NCBI RefSeq assembly: GCF_007183175.1
Contig: NZ_AP019807.1
Span: 682,001 to 746,000, forward strand
Source: Microbulbifer sp. GL-2
GTDB lineage: Bacteria; Pseudomonadota; Gammaproteobacteria; Pseudomonadales; Cellvibrionaceae
Direction: 5' to 3'
DNA: 64,000 nucleotides
This document shows positions 17,096 through 26,376 of this stretch, one piece after another (positions within the stretch are counted from its first letter, which is position 1; every line of letters starts with the position of its first letter). The position numbers were made by a program, and so were the translations under genes. Below the pieces are notes generated by a model. It made no database searches. It had not been told where the DNA came from and saw nothing but the letters and a program-made list of their open reading frames with translations.

Positions 17096-17785
17096 TCAGC
17101 CGGAGTGCACTTTGCGGTGCAGGATAGAGGAAAACTCCTCAGCAAATGTTTCATAACTGGACAGTAACCACTCCGCCTTGGCCGAATAGCGGTTATAAGC
17201 CATCACCGCGGGAATCGCAGCGAACAGGCCCATCGCCGTAGCCACCAGTGCCTCACTGATACCTGGGGCTACAGTGGCAATGGTCGCCTGGTGCATAGTG
17301 GCGAGGCCACGAAAGGAATTCATAATCCCCCAAACGGTACCAAATAAACCTATATAGGGGCTGACAGAGCCCACAGTAGCGAGGAACGGCAGGTTCATCT
17401 CCACCTTTTCCTGCTCCCGTGACATAGCTACACGCATGGCGCGCTCAGTCCCCTCCATTACGGCTTCGGGACCACTGCTGCCCTGCTGGCGCAGGCGGGT
17501 AAACTCGGTAAAACCTGCTCGGAACAGGGACTCAACCCCATCCGCCTTACCCTTCTCGGCACGTTCATTGCCCTCGCGGAACAGCTTATTAAGGTCGGCA
17601 CCGGACCAGAAGCGGCGTTCGAAACTACTGAGACCACGCTTGGCCTGGGATAGGTAGAGCCCGCGCTGGATAATCATGATCCAGGACACCACAGAGGCCA
17701 GTAGCAGCAACAGCATAACGAGCTGTACCAACAGGCTGGCGTTTTGGATTAGCCCCCAAAGAGAAAGTTGTTCACCGGCGTTCAT
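17096..17785 (-). CDS. tolQ: Tol-Pal system protein TolQ
   Basis: ExbB/MotA-type proton channel subunit. Three membrane helices: about residues 14-38, 130-155 (VGSVSPYIGLFGTVWGIMNS) and 165-190 (APGISEALVATAMGLFAAIP). These two conserved stretches line the proton path. Length of 229 aa is standard. Only 4 bases separate it from ybgC upstream and 20 from tolR downstream. Confidence 0.97.
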   Translation of the reverse strand: MNAGEQLSLWGLIQNASLLVQLVMLLLLLASVVSWIMIIQRGLYLSQAKRGLSSFERRFWSGADLNKLFREGNERAEKGKADGVESLFRAGFTEFTRLRQQGSSGPEAVMEGTERAMRVAMSREQEKVEMNLPFLATVGSVSPYIGLFGTVWGIMNSFRGLATMHQATIATVAPGISEALVATAMGLFAAIPAVMAYNRYSAKAEWLLSSYETFAEEFSSILHRKVHSG

Positions 17786-17789
17786 CTTT

Positions 17790-18194
17790 TTAAATAACTG
17801 CCTTTAATGCTGAATAAATGGGTTCCGGCAGGGCACAGGGCCTGCGGCTGTCGTCAGCGACACAGGCAACTTTGACCACACCTTCGCAAATTAGCTCATT
17901 ACCGCGCCAGATTTTTTGCTCAAAGGTCACCGCGGCTCGCCCCAGTTTGCCAATCGCTGCAGTAGCGCGCAATGCATCATCAAGAATGGCTGAGCGCCGG
18001 TACTGGATCTCGGCGGAGTGCACCACCAGCAACAACCCCTGCTCCGGCATCGCCGGCTTATCATAACCGAGAGAGCGCAGCAGTTCTGTGCGCGCGCGCT
18101 CCATATACTTCAAATAATTCACGTAATAGACGATACCGCCCGCATCCGTATCTTCGATATAAACACGCACGGGTATGCCAAAGACTTCCTTCAC
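17790..18194 (-). CDS. ybgC: acyl-CoA thioesterase YbgC
   Basis: Cytosolic hot-dog-fold thioesterase that heads the tol operon in most Gammaproteobacteria. The active-site loop VYIEDTDAGGIVYYVNYLKYM contains the catalytic Asp of the DxDxxGxVYYxNY signature. Length of 134 aa is typical. Its cellular substrate is debated; family members act on short- or medium-chain acyl-CoA, and interactions with acyl carrier protein and phospholipid enzymes are reported. Confidence 0.95.
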   Translation of the reverse strand: MKEVFGIPVRVYIEDTDAGGIVYYVNYLKYMERARTELLRSLGYDKPAMPEQGLLLVVHSAEIQYRRSAILDDALRATAAIGKLGRAAVTFEQKIWRGNELICEGVVKVACVADDSRRPCALPEPIYSALKAVI

Positions 18195-18246
18195 TCCCCC
18201 CCTTATCCACTAGTTTTCCCTGATACGAGCCGCCAGTCACCTATTG

Positions 18247-19269
18247 TCAATTTCTTCCATCTGGTTTCGGCAGACCGAAATGCTCATAAGCCAGCCCGGT
18301 AACTACCCGCCCGCGGGGCGTGCGCGCAATATAGCCCTGCTGGATCAGGTAGGGCTCAAGCACATCCTCCAGGGTATCGCGCTCTTCACTGACGGCAGCT
18401 GCGAGACTGTCCACTCCTACCGGGCCACCATCGAATTTCTCAATCATCGCCAGCAGCATACGCCGGTCGAGCTGGTCGAAACCGCGCACATCCACATTGA
18501 GCATATTAAGGGCCGCATCAGCAATGGCCGAGTCTACCGAACCATCAGCCTTTACGTCGGCGTAATCGCGCACGCGGCGTAACAAGCGGTTGGCAATTCG
18601 CGGGGTACCACGAGCGCGCCGAGCCACCTCCAAGGCACCACCCTCATCCATTTCCACCCCCATCAAACCCGCAGATCGGCGCACAATACTGGTGAGATCC
18701 TTCACGTTGTAGAATTCCAGGCGCTGCACTATGCCAAAACGGTCACGCAGGGGGGAAGTCAGCAAACCGGCTCTGGTGGTAGCCCCCACCAAAGTGAAAG
18801 GTGGCAGGTCCAGTTTGATGGAGCGCGCAGCAGGCCCTTCACCGATCATGATATCCAGCTGGTAGTCTTCCATGGCCGGATACAAAACCTCCTCCACATG
18901 GGGGCTGAGGCGATGGATTTCATCGATAAAAAGCACATCCCCCGGCTCCAGGTTGGTCATCAGCGCAGCCAGGTCGCCAGCCTTTTCCAGCACAGGACCG
19001 GAGGTGGTCTTGATCGCCACCCCCATCTCCGCTGCGATAATATTCGCCAAGGTGGTTTTACCCAGACCCGGCGGGCCGAACACCAGCGTGTGATCCAAGG
19101 CCTCTTTGCGCAATTTGGCCGCCTGGATAAAGATTTCCATCTGCTCGCGCACCACAGGCTGACCCACATAGTCCGAAAGGGTCTTGGGGCGCACAGCGCG
19201 GTCGTACTGCTCTTCCTGTCCTGTCGGCCCCACGGGCTCCGGAGCCACAAGACGGTCGGCTTCAATCAT
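18247..19269 (-). CDS. ruvB: Holliday junction branch migration helicase RuvB
   Basis: AAA+ motor that drives branch migration with RuvA. The Walker A motif GPPGLGKTTLA, Walker B LFIDEIHR, sensor GATTRAGLLTSPLRDRFG and a C-terminal winged helix (IQQGYIARTPRGR) are all visible. Length of 340 aa is standard. It follows ruvA by 24 bases in the order ruvC-ruvA-ruvB. Confidence 0.98.
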   Translation of the reverse strand: MIEADRLVAPEPVGPTGQEEQYDRAVRPKTLSDYVGQPVVREQMEIFIQAAKLRKEALDHTLVFGPPGLGKTTLANIIAAEMGVAIKTTSGPVLEKAGDLAALMTNLEPGDVLFIDEIHRLSPHVEEVLYPAMEDYQLDIMIGEGPAARSIKLDLPPFTLVGATTRAGLLTSPLRDRFGIVQRLEFYNVKDLTSIVRRSAGLMGVEMDEGGALEVARRARGTPRIANRLLRRVRDYADVKADGSVDSAIADAALNMLNVDVRGFDQLDRRMLLAMIEKFDGGPVGVDSLAAAVSEERDTLEDVLEPYLIQQGYIARTPRGRVVTGLAYEHFGLPKPDGRN

Positions 19270-19293
19270 CGCTACAACTCCATCGCACTCAAA

Positions 19294-19905
19294 TTACGCG
19301 GGCGCCATGCCCTTCAGGGCCAGGCGAATCAAAGTGGCACTGTCAGCGTCCGGTTGCTCCTTGCTAGCGCGAGCAACCATTTTACTGGCTTCTGTAGGCT
19401 TGTAGCCCAGCGCCGCCAGGGCGCTTTCAGCCTCGCCAGAGTGATTCACCTTGGGGGCGACAGCTGCAGCCATCAAAGGGATATCATTGGCATCACCAAA
19501 ATCCGGGGTCAACTTATCGCGCAGCTCCACAATCAGGCGCTCGGCAGTCTTCTTGCCCACACCGGGCACTTTTACCAAAGCTGCAACATTATCCTCGGCT
19601 ACGCAGCGCGCCAGGGCCGCGCCATCAAGCCCGGACAAAATAGCCAGGGCCATTTTGGGCCCTACGCCACTGACCTTGATCAGAGTGCGAAACAGCTTGC
19701 GATCGGCATCGCGAATAAAGCCATATAACTGCTGGGCCGTTTCAGAAACAGCCAGGTGAGTATGCAGCTGCACCGGCTGCCCCAGGGCGGGCAGTTCAAA
19801 AATAGTGGTCATAGGGGCGAGAACTTCGTAGCCAATCCCCTGCACATCTACCAGTAAAAGAGGTGGCTGCACTGCGGCCAAAGTGCCGCTCAGTCTTCCA
19901 ATCAT
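19294..19905 (-). CDS. ruvA: Holliday junction binding protein RuvA
   Basis: Tetrameric DNA-binding subunit that recognises four-way junctions and loads RuvB. It shows the N-terminal OB fold (MIGRLSGTLAAVQPPLLLVD), paired helix-hairpin-helix motifs (LIKVSGVGPKMALAILSG and LVKVPGVGKKTAERLIVEL) and the C-terminal RuvB-contact domain. Length of 203 aa is standard. Confidence 0.98.
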   Translation of the reverse strand: MIGRLSGTLAAVQPPLLLVDVQGIGYEVLAPMTTIFELPALGQPVQLHTHLAVSETAQQLYGFIRDADRKLFRTLIKVSGVGPKMALAILSGLDGAALARCVAEDNVAALVKVPGVGKKTAERLIVELRDKLTPDFGDANDIPLMAAAVAPKVNHSGEAESALAALGYKPTEASKMVARASKEQPDADSATLIRLALKGMAPA

Positions 19906-19962
19906 GTGTTATTCCAGGTCTGTTATATCTGCGCCCGCTATCGGGCCAATCCTATCAGCCGC

Positions 19963-20490
19963 TCACACACTGAGACGGCCACGGCGGAAACGACTGCGCG
20001 CACCACCAGCAGTGAATACCAGGGTCTGCTCGGTGTGCATATGGCAAAGGGCCACAGCAAGGGCATCGGCGGCATCCTCCTGAGGAGTCGCCGGCAGCGA
20101 TAGCAGAGTCTTGACCATGTGCTGCACCTGTAATTTATCCGCAGCGCCGTTACCCACCACTGCCTGCTTGACCTTACGAGCCTCGTACTCGGCAACTTCA
20201 AGGCCGCTGTTAGCACCGGCTACGATAGCGGCACCACGAGCCTGCCCCAGCTTCAGTGCAGAGCCAGCACTTTTGGACATAAATACGCTCTCTATGGCCA
20301 TTTGGGCGGGTTGGTATTGCTGGGCGATCTGGCTAATTGCATCAAAGATCAGCTTCAGTCGCCCTGGCAGTGGCCCCTCGGGTATTCGAATCACCCCACT
20401 GGCCACATAGCGGGCCTTGCCCCGCTCTACATCGATAATTCCATAGCCCGTTTTACGCGAGCCGGGGTCAATACCCAGGATTCGGGTCAA
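19963..20490 (-). CDS. ruvC: crossover junction endodeoxyribonuclease RuvC
   Basis: Holliday junction resolvase. The RNase-H-like catalytic core begins with ILGIDPGSRKTGYG, whose Asp8 is the first acidic ligand; a second is in MAIESVFMSKSA, and the last pair is in EDAADALAVALCH. I chose TTG 20488-20490 because GGGGAG lies seven bases before it and the product then begins two to three residues before the core strand, as in E. coli; the open frame reaches five codons further to another TTG. A Ser/Arg-rich tail ends the protein. Confidence 0.95.
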   Translation of the reverse strand: MTRILGIDPGSRKTGYGIIDVERGKARYVASGVIRIPEGPLPGRLKLIFDAISQIAQQYQPAQMAIESVFMSKSAGSALKLGQARGAAIVAGANSGLEVAEYEARKVKQAVVGNGAADKLQVQHMVKTLLSLPATPQEDAADALAVALCHMHTEQTLVFTAGGARSRFRRGRLSV

Positions 20491-20602
20491 AAGGCGGCTC
20501 CCCAAAATATCTGTATGTTTATATAGTGGCGGAGTGTCCCAAGGTGGGAAGAGGGCGTCAAGGGAGAGCGGTGAGGGAGTGGGTCGAAAACCGCAGGTGT
20601 CA

Positions 20603-20622
20603 GGGCAGGATAACTCCTGCCC
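20603..20622. other. perfect hairpin between yebC and ruvC
   Basis: GGGCAGGA - TAAC - TCCTGCCC, an 8-bp perfect stem in the 130-base gap. No T run follows on either strand, so it is more likely an RNA-processing or pausing structure than a terminator. Confidence 0.5.
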
Positions 20623-20637
20623 CGGGATGAACAGGCG

Positions 20638-21381
20638 TTAACCCAGCTCTTCCATTACCTCAGCGGGAATATCTGCGTTGGTGTAAACATTTTGCACATC
20701 ATCAAGATCTTCCAGCATCTCGATCAGGCCCAGCACTTTCTCGGCACCCTCTTTATCGAGTGGAACCGTAGTGGAAGGAATCATGTCGATCTCGGCACTA
20801 TCCGGAGTAAACCCAGCCTCTACCAATGCGTCCTTCACTGTCAGGTAATCCTGGAATTCAGTCGTTACCTCAACACTGCCATCGTCATTGGATTCAATAT
20901 CTTCAGCTCCGGCTTCCAGGGCCGCATCCATAAGCGCATCTTCATCCACGCCGACTTCGTAGTACATCTGTCCCTTGCGCGAGAACAGGTAACTCACAGA
21001 TCCATCAGTACCCAGATTGCCGCCGCGCTTGGAGAAAGCATGGCGAACCTCAGCCACGGTACGGTTGCGATTGTCGGTCAGGCACTCTACCAGCACCGCA
21101 ACACCACCAACGCCGTAACCTTCGTAAACCACCGCTTCGTAGTTGTCTCCATCGGCATTTCCGGCGCCGCGAGCAATTGCCTTATCGATGGTATCGCGCT
21201 TCATATTTGCGCCCAAAGCCTTGTCGATAGTGGTGCGTAAACCCGGGTTATCATCCGGGTTCGGACCCGCTTTCGCAGCAACGGTCAATTCGCGAATAAT
21301 CTTGGTGAAGACCTTGCCCCGCTTGGCATCCTGGGCCGCTTTGCGGTGCTTGATATTGGCCCATTTACTGTGTCCGGCCAT
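20638..21381 (-). CDS. yebC: YebC/PmpR family DNA-binding regulatory protein
   Basis: Widely conserved cytosolic protein starting MAGHSKWANIKHRKAAQDA, the family signature. Family members are described as DNA-binding regulators (PmpR of Pseudomonas represses quinolone signalling genes), and recent work links the family to resolving ribosome stalling at proline stretches. Length of 247 aa is usual. It lies between aspS and ruvC as in Pseudomonas. Confidence 0.96.
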   Translation of the reverse strand: MAGHSKWANIKHRKAAQDAKRGKVFTKIIRELTVAAKAGPNPDDNPGLRTTIDKALGANMKRDTIDKAIARGAGNADGDNYEAVVYEGYGVGGVAVLVECLTDNRNRTVAEVRHAFSKRGGNLGTDGSVSYLFSRKGQMYYEVGVDEDALMDAALEAGAEDIESNDDGSVEVTTEFQDYLTVKDALVEAGFTPDSAEIDMIPSTTVPLDKEGAEKVLGLIEMLEDLDDVQNVYTNADIPAEVMEELG

Positions 21382-21418
21382 TTTCCATCTCTCTTCAGTC
21401 AGTGTATGGGATGGGCAA

Positions 21419-21469
21419 TATGCGAAGCGAGTTACCCATCAACACGGTTTGATGGGCTCACTTCGCATA
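21419..21469. repeat. long imperfect inverted repeat between aspS and yebC
   Basis: TATGCGAAGCGAG pairs with CTCACTTCGCATA with one mismatch (plus-strand order), and the inner CCCATCAA pairs with TTGATGGG, leaving a small loop. No T run follows on the minus strand. It probably folds in the aspS-yebC transcript; it could also be a REP-like element. I found no second copy in the window. Confidence 0.6.
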
Positions 21470-21485
21470 GCCCTCCGGGTAAAAA

Positions 21486-23264
21486 TCAGCTGATTTTTTC
21501 TTCCTTCTGGCGCAGGCGAATGCTCAATTCACGCAATTGCTTGGCGTCAACTTCCCCCGGCGCATCTGTCATAACACAGGCTGCACTCTGGGTTTTGGGG
21601 AAGGCAATTACATCACGGATCGAATCGGTACCGGTCATCAGCATCACCAGGCGATCCAGACCAAACGCCAGGCCACCGTGGGGCGGGGCACCGTATTTCA
21701 GCGCATCCAACAGGAAGCCAAATTTCTCGCGCTGCTCTTCTTCATCAATACCGAGGGTACGGAAAACCACCTGCTGCATTTCCTGATCGTGGATACGCAC
21801 TGAGCCACCACCGAGCTCGGTACCATTCAGTACCATATCGTAAGCACGGGACAGGGCGCCGAGCGGGTTTTGCTCGAGCTCTTCCGGTGTACAGGAAGGT
21901 GCTGTAAAAGGATGGTGCAGGGCGGTGAGACTACTGTCGTCATTCTCTTCAAACATCGGGAAGGCAACCACCCACAGTGGCGCCCACTCAGAAGTGTAGA
22001 GATCCAGGTCTTCACCCAATTTGCAGCGCAATGCGCCCAGGGCCTCAGAGACAATTTTGGCATTATCGGAACCGAAGAAGATGACGTCGTCATCTTCCGC
22101 CTGCAGTCGATCTAGAATCGCCGCGCGAGTTTCCAATGGCAGGAATTTAACGATCGGTGACTGAAGCCCATTCTCAAGATCAGAGCGATTATTGACCTTG
22201 ATATATGCCAGGCCTTTAGCGCCATAGATACCAACGAACTTTCCATAGTCATCCAGCTGTTTACGGGTCAGCTTTTTACAACCGCCGGGCACCTTGATCG
22301 CCGCGACACGCCCTTTGGGGTCATTGGCCGGGCCGGAGAATACCTTGAAGTCCACCTCGGTCATCAGGTCTTTGATTTCCACCATTTCCAGCGGGATACG
22401 CAGGTCCGGCTTGTCCGAGCCGTAACGCAGCATCGCCTGGTAATGGGTCATACGTGGGAACTCTCCCAGTTCAACGCCCTTCAGTTCTTTGAACAGCTTG
22501 CGCACCATACCCTCGGTGATCGCCATGATCTCTTCTTCGTCAAGGAAGGAGGTCTCGATATCGATCTGGGTAAATTCCGGCTGGCGATCTGCGCGCAGAT
22601 CTTCATCGCGGAAACACTTGGCTATCTGGTAGTAGCGGTCGAAACCGGACACCATTAACAGCTGCTTGAACAGCTGCGGGGATTGCGGCAGGGCGAAGAA
22701 CTTGCCCTCATGGGTTCGACTCGGTACCAGGTAATCGCGCGCGCCCTCCGGGGTAGCGCGAGTCAGAATCGGTGTCTCAATGTCGAGGAAACCGTGCTCA
22801 TCCAGATAGTTGCGAATTGCCGTAGTCAGCTTGGAGCGGAAATAAAGGTTGTTCTGCATCTCCTTGCGACGCAGGTCAAGATAACGGTACTTGAGGCGCA
22901 CGTCCTCGCCCACCTCAGTATGTTCATCCAGCTGGAAGGGCACGGTTTCAGCCGCGTTGAGAATTTCCAGCTCGGTGCCGTATACCTCTACTTCACCGGT
23001 ATCCATATTCGGGTTTAAAGCTTCAGGCGCACGGGCGCGTACTCGACCGGTGACCTTCAGCACATATTCACTGCGCACGCGGTCAGCCATTTCGAAATGC
23101 TCAGCGGCATCCGGGTCAAATACCACCTGAACAATGCCCTCGCGATCGCGCAGGTCGATGAAGATCACACCGCCGTGATCTCGGCGGCGATCGACCCAGC
23201 CACAGAGGGTTACTACACGGTCTATGTCCGCGGAACGAAGGACGCCACAGTAGTCGCTGCGCAT
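21486..23264 (-). CDS. aspS: aspartyl-tRNA synthetase
   Basis: Class IIb synthetase that charges tRNA-Asp (possibly also tRNA-Asn if non-discriminating). Domains in order: anticodon-binding OB fold (residues 1-105, VTLCGWVDRRRDHGGVIFIDLRD), catalytic core with motif 2 (AKCFRDEDLRADRQPEFTQ), the bacterial GAD insertion at about 285-420, and motif 3 (GLAFGLDRLVMLM). Length of 592 aa matches the bacterial type. It heads the minus-strand block, 76 bases downstream of the FmdB-like gene. Confidence 0.98.
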   Translation of the reverse strand: MRSDYCGVLRSADIDRVVTLCGWVDRRRDHGGVIFIDLRDREGIVQVVFDPDAAEHFEMADRVRSEYVLKVTGRVRARAPEALNPNMDTGEVEVYGTELEILNAAETVPFQLDEHTEVGEDVRLKYRYLDLRRKEMQNNLYFRSKLTTAIRNYLDEHGFLDIETPILTRATPEGARDYLVPSRTHEGKFFALPQSPQLFKQLLMVSGFDRYYQIAKCFRDEDLRADRQPEFTQIDIETSFLDEEEIMAITEGMVRKLFKELKGVELGEFPRMTHYQAMLRYGSDKPDLRIPLEMVEIKDLMTEVDFKVFSGPANDPKGRVAAIKVPGGCKKLTRKQLDDYGKFVGIYGAKGLAYIKVNNRSDLENGLQSPIVKFLPLETRAAILDRLQAEDDDVIFFGSDNAKIVSEALGALRCKLGEDLDLYTSEWAPLWVVAFPMFEENDDSSLTALHHPFTAPSCTPEELEQNPLGALSRAYDMVLNGTELGGGSVRIHDQEMQQVVFRTLGIDEEEQREKFGFLLDALKYGAPPHGGLAFGLDRLVMLMTGTDSIRDVIAFPKTQSAACVMTDAPGEVDAKQLRELSIRLRQKEEKIS

Positions 23265-23340
23265 GGATGAAAATTCCCGTTATCAGTAGGTGAAAGATTA
23301 AATAGAGGGTACACCGCGCGGGCGGACCCGCACAGCGGGT

Positions 23341-23610
23341 CTAGGCCGTCTTCGCCGCCGCTTTAGCGGACTTGTCGCCTTTGGCATTACCACTATTGGC
23401 CGAGCCACCGGCCAGGTTTTTCTTGTTACCGGTCTTGAAATCGGTCTCATACCAACCGCCGCCCTTTAAGCGGAATCCAGCCGCGGAGATTTTCTTATGC
23501 AGCTCGGCCTGATCACAGGCTGGACAATCTTTAAGCGGGTCGTCGCTCATGCGCTGCAGGGCCTCCATTTCATGGCCGCAGGCATTGCACTGGTATTCAT
23601 AGATCGGCAT
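23341..23610 (-). CDS. FmdB-family zinc ribbon protein
   Basis: Small protein (89 aa) with the FmdB/CxxC regulatory-domain pattern: MPIYEYQCNACGHEME with Cys8 and Cys11, then CPACDQ with the second CxxC pair. The tail is Gly/Lys/Ala-rich and likely disordered. In Pseudomonas the homologue also sits just before aspS. Its function is unknown; a zinc-ribbon regulatory role is only suggested by the fold. Confidence 0.9.
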   Translation of the reverse strand: MPIYEYQCNACGHEMEALQRMSDDPLKDCPACDQAELHKKISAAGFRLKGGGWYETDFKTGNKKNLAGGSANSGNAKGDKSAKAAAKTA

Positions 23611-23900
23611 TACTCAGTACCTGGTGCTGTAAAAAGGGGGACAGAGTATACATGAGCCCCTCAGAGGGAAGAAGCTACCCACTCCTTTTGACCTGCCGAG
23701 AGGGGTTTCAGGGTCACAAAAAGGCTAAAAAATGGTGGAAAAACACTATTTTTCCAGTATTCCCCCGTGCGACAGAACAAAAACTATATATACTTCCCTC
23801 CATCACCCGCTGGAACCGCCGTTTTTTGGATGCAGCGCAGCGGGAGACCAAACACACTTTTAACGGATACACACCGAACAACAAAAGAAGGAAGTAAGCC

Positions 23901-24302
23901 ATGGCTGTTACCAAGAAAGCTGCTACCAAAAAGGCTCCAGCAAAGAAAGCTGCACCGGCCAAAGCTGCACCAGTCAAAAAAGTAAAAGCAATCAAGGAAA
24001 AGTACACCAAAACCCAGGTGTTAAACCAGATTGCTGAGAAAACCGAGCTGTCCCGCAAACAGGTTCAGTCTGTCCTGGACGAGCTGAACGATATCATTGA
24101 GGGTCACGTCAAGAAGCGCGCTGTTGGCGAATTCGCACTGCCCGGCCTGCTGAAAATCACCACTGTGAAGAAGCCAGCCAAGAAAGCTCGCAAGGGTATC
24201 AACCCCTTCACCGGTGAAGAGACCACCTTTAAGGCCAAGCCGGCCAGCATTCAGGTGAAGGTTCGCCCACTGAAGAAGCTGAAGGAAATGGCGGAGTCCT
24301 AA
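23901..24302 (+). CDS. HU-family DNA-binding protein with Lys/Ala-rich N-terminal tail
   Basis: Nucleoid protein of 133 aa. Residues 1-34 form a histone-H1-like tail made of repeated AKK/TKKA units (for example ATKKAPAKKAAPAKAAPVKK). The HU/IHF-like domain follows: helices (YTKTQVLNQIAEKTELSRKQ), then the arm region RKGINPFTGEETTFKAKPAS that in HU contains the intercalating Pro in NPxTG-type sequence. It has a good ribosome binding site (GGAAG) and its own terminator, so it is a single-gene unit. Canonical HU has about 90 residues and no such tail, which would add non-specific DNA binding. Confidence 0.9.
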   Translation: MAVTKKAATKKAPAKKAAPAKAAPVKKVKAIKEKYTKTQVLNQIAEKTELSRKQVQSVLDELNDIIEGHVKKRAVGEFALPGLLKITTVKKPAKKARKGINPFTGEETTFKAKPASIQVKVRPLKKLKEMAES

Positions 24303-24323
24303 GACACCCCTATTTCCCAGTAC

Positions 24324-24351
24324 AAAAACCCCGCTCCAGCGGGGTTTTTTA
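24324..24351 (+). terminator. terminator after the HU-like gene
   Basis: AAAAACCCCGCT-CC-AGCGGGGTTTTTT, a classic GC stem with flanking A and T runs. Confidence 0.95.
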
Positions 24352-24519
24352 TTGCCATATTCGGCTGGCCCCATTTTAAAAGTGCGCTGGCTTCCCCGAG
24401 GAAAATCACCGTAAGCTCAACGCCCTCGCCCCAATATTCAGGGCTATCCGGTAATATTTATTGGCCGGCGAATAGCGTAAAATAGCCAGCTTACCGATAA
24501 TTGAACCCAGTTTATTCCT

Positions 24520-26247
24520 ATGCGCGCATCCCGATATCTCATCGCAACCCAGAAAGAAACCCCGAACGACGCAGTAGTAATCAGCCATCAACTGATGCTG
24601 CGCGCGGGTATGATCCGCCGTCTCTCCTCCGGCCTCTATACATGGCTACCCACGGGACTGCGCGTACTGCGCAAGGTGGAGAGAATTGTGCGCGAGGAAA
24701 TGGACCGCGCAGGCGCGCTGGAGGTTCTAATGCCAGTAGTGCAACCGGCTGAACTTTGGGAGGAATCCGGCCGCTGGCAGCAGTATGGTCCCGAGTTGCT
24801 GCGTATTCAGGACCGCCACAACAATGACTTCTGCCTGGGACCAACTCACGAGGAAGTCATCACCGACCTGATCCGCAATGAGATCAAAAGCTACAAACAG
24901 CTGCCGGCGAGCTTCTACCAGGTGCAAACAAAATTTCGCGATGAGATTCGCCCCCGTTTCGGTGTAATGCGCGCGCGCGAATTCACCATGAAAGACGCCT
25001 ACTCCTTCCATGTCGATGCAGACTCCCTGCAGGAAACCTACGACATCATGCACGGCGCTTACTGTCGTATTTTTGATCGCATTGGCCTGGACTACCGTCC
25101 GGTGCTTGCGGATACCGGCTCTATCGGTGGCTCCAGTTCCCACGAATTCCATGTATTGGCGCACAGCGGTGAAGACGATATCGCCTTCTCAACTGAATCC
25201 CGCTATGCCGCTAACGTGGAACTGGCTGAAGCCGTAGTCCCCGCCGGTGAGCGCGCCGCGCCCGGCCAAGAAATACAGGAAGTACACACCCCCGGGCAGA
25301 AAACTATCGTCGACGTCAGTGAATTCCTGAAGCGTGATCCCGCTCATTCAGTGAAAACCCTGATTGTGCTGGGTGAGTGTGAAGAGGGGGAGACTGCACC
25401 GCTGATCGCACTGGTACTGCGCGGCGATCACGAGCTGAATGAACTGAAAGCGGAAAAGCTGGCCGGCATCGCCAGTCCGCTGCAGTTCGCGCCAGAGCAA
25501 CGCATTGCAGATGAGCTGGGCTGCAATATCGGTTCCCTCGGCCCGGTAGGTCTAAAAATCGACGCTGTTGTAGATAGATCTGCTGCGCATTTAGCGGACT
25601 TTATCTGCGGCGCCAACCGCGACGACTATCACTTCTCTGGTGCGAACTGGGGTCGCGATGTAGAACTCGGCCGTGTGGCCGATCTACGCAATGTGGTTGC
25701 CGGCGACGCCAGCCCAGACGGCCAGGGAACCCTGGAAATCAAACGTGGTATTGAGGTCGGCCATATTTTCCAGCTCGGCGACAAATACAGCCGCGCTATG
25801 AACGCCACCGTACTCGATGAGAATGGCAAAGAGCAGGTCATGCCCATGGGCTGCTACGGTATCGGCGTTTCCCGCATCGTGGCAGCGGCGATTGAACAAA
25901 ATCACGACGACTCCGGTATTTTGTGGCCCGATGCAATTGCCCCCTTCCAGCTGGCAATCGTACCTATCAATATGCACAAGAGCGAAGTGGTGCGGGAGAA
26001 ATGTGAGCACCTCTACGAATCCCTGCGCAACAAGGGCATTGATGTACTGTTGATGGATGAACCCAAAGCGCGCCTCGGAGCCATGCTTGCAGATGTCGAG
26101 TTAATTGGTATCCCGCACCGTATAGTGATCGGCGACCGCGGCCTGGAAAAAGGCGTGGTCGAATACAAAGGTCGCAGTGACGCCGAAAGCCAGGAATTTG
26201 CCGTTTCACAGCTTGAAGACGTGCTGCAGGAAAAAATCAGTTACTGA
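24520..26247 (+). CDS. proS: prolyl-tRNA synthetase (bacterial type, with editing domain)
   Basis: Class IIa synthetase charging tRNA-Pro. The catalytic core shows motif 1 (LYTWLPTGLRVLRKVERIVREEM, split here), motif 2 (FYQVQTKFRDEIRPRFGVMR) and motif 3 (MGCYGIGVSRIVAAAIEQ). A YbaK-like editing insertion lies between about residues 225 and 390, which removes Ala-tRNA-Pro. The anticodon-binding domain ends the protein. Length of 575 aa is typical. Not in an operon with the HU-like gene, since a terminator separates them. Confidence 0.98.
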   Translation: MRASRYLIATQKETPNDAVVISHQLMLRAGMIRRLSSGLYTWLPTGLRVLRKVERIVREEMDRAGALEVLMPVVQPAELWEESGRWQQYGPELLRIQDRHNNDFCLGPTHEEVITDLIRNEIKSYKQLPASFYQVQTKFRDEIRPRFGVMRAREFTMKDAYSFHVDADSLQETYDIMHGAYCRIFDRIGLDYRPVLADTGSIGGSSSHEFHVLAHSGEDDIAFSTESRYAANVELAEAVVPAGERAAPGQEIQEVHTPGQKTIVDVSEFLKRDPAHSVKTLIVLGECEEGETAPLIALVLRGDHELNELKAEKLAGIASPLQFAPEQRIADELGCNIGSLGPVGLKIDAVVDRSAAHLADFICGANRDDYHFSGANWGRDVELGRVADLRNVVAGDASPDGQGTLEIKRGIEVGHIFQLGDKYSRAMNATVLDENGKEQVMPMGCYGIGVSRIVAAAIEQNHDDSGILWPDAIAPFQLAIVPINMHKSEVVREKCEHLYESLRNKGIDVLLMDEPKARLGAMLADVELIGIPHRIVIGDRGLEKGVVEYKGRSDAESQEFAVSQLEDVLQEKISY

Positions 26248-26376
26248 TCAACGCCTTCCTACCCGGCCCGCTCCCGCGGGCTGGTCCTCCTTACAGGCCG
26301 GTCCCGGAATAGAATTGCGCCACAGGTCCGCAAAAAGACACTGCCCATTTTGCCAGGATTTCGTAAAATCCCCGGC

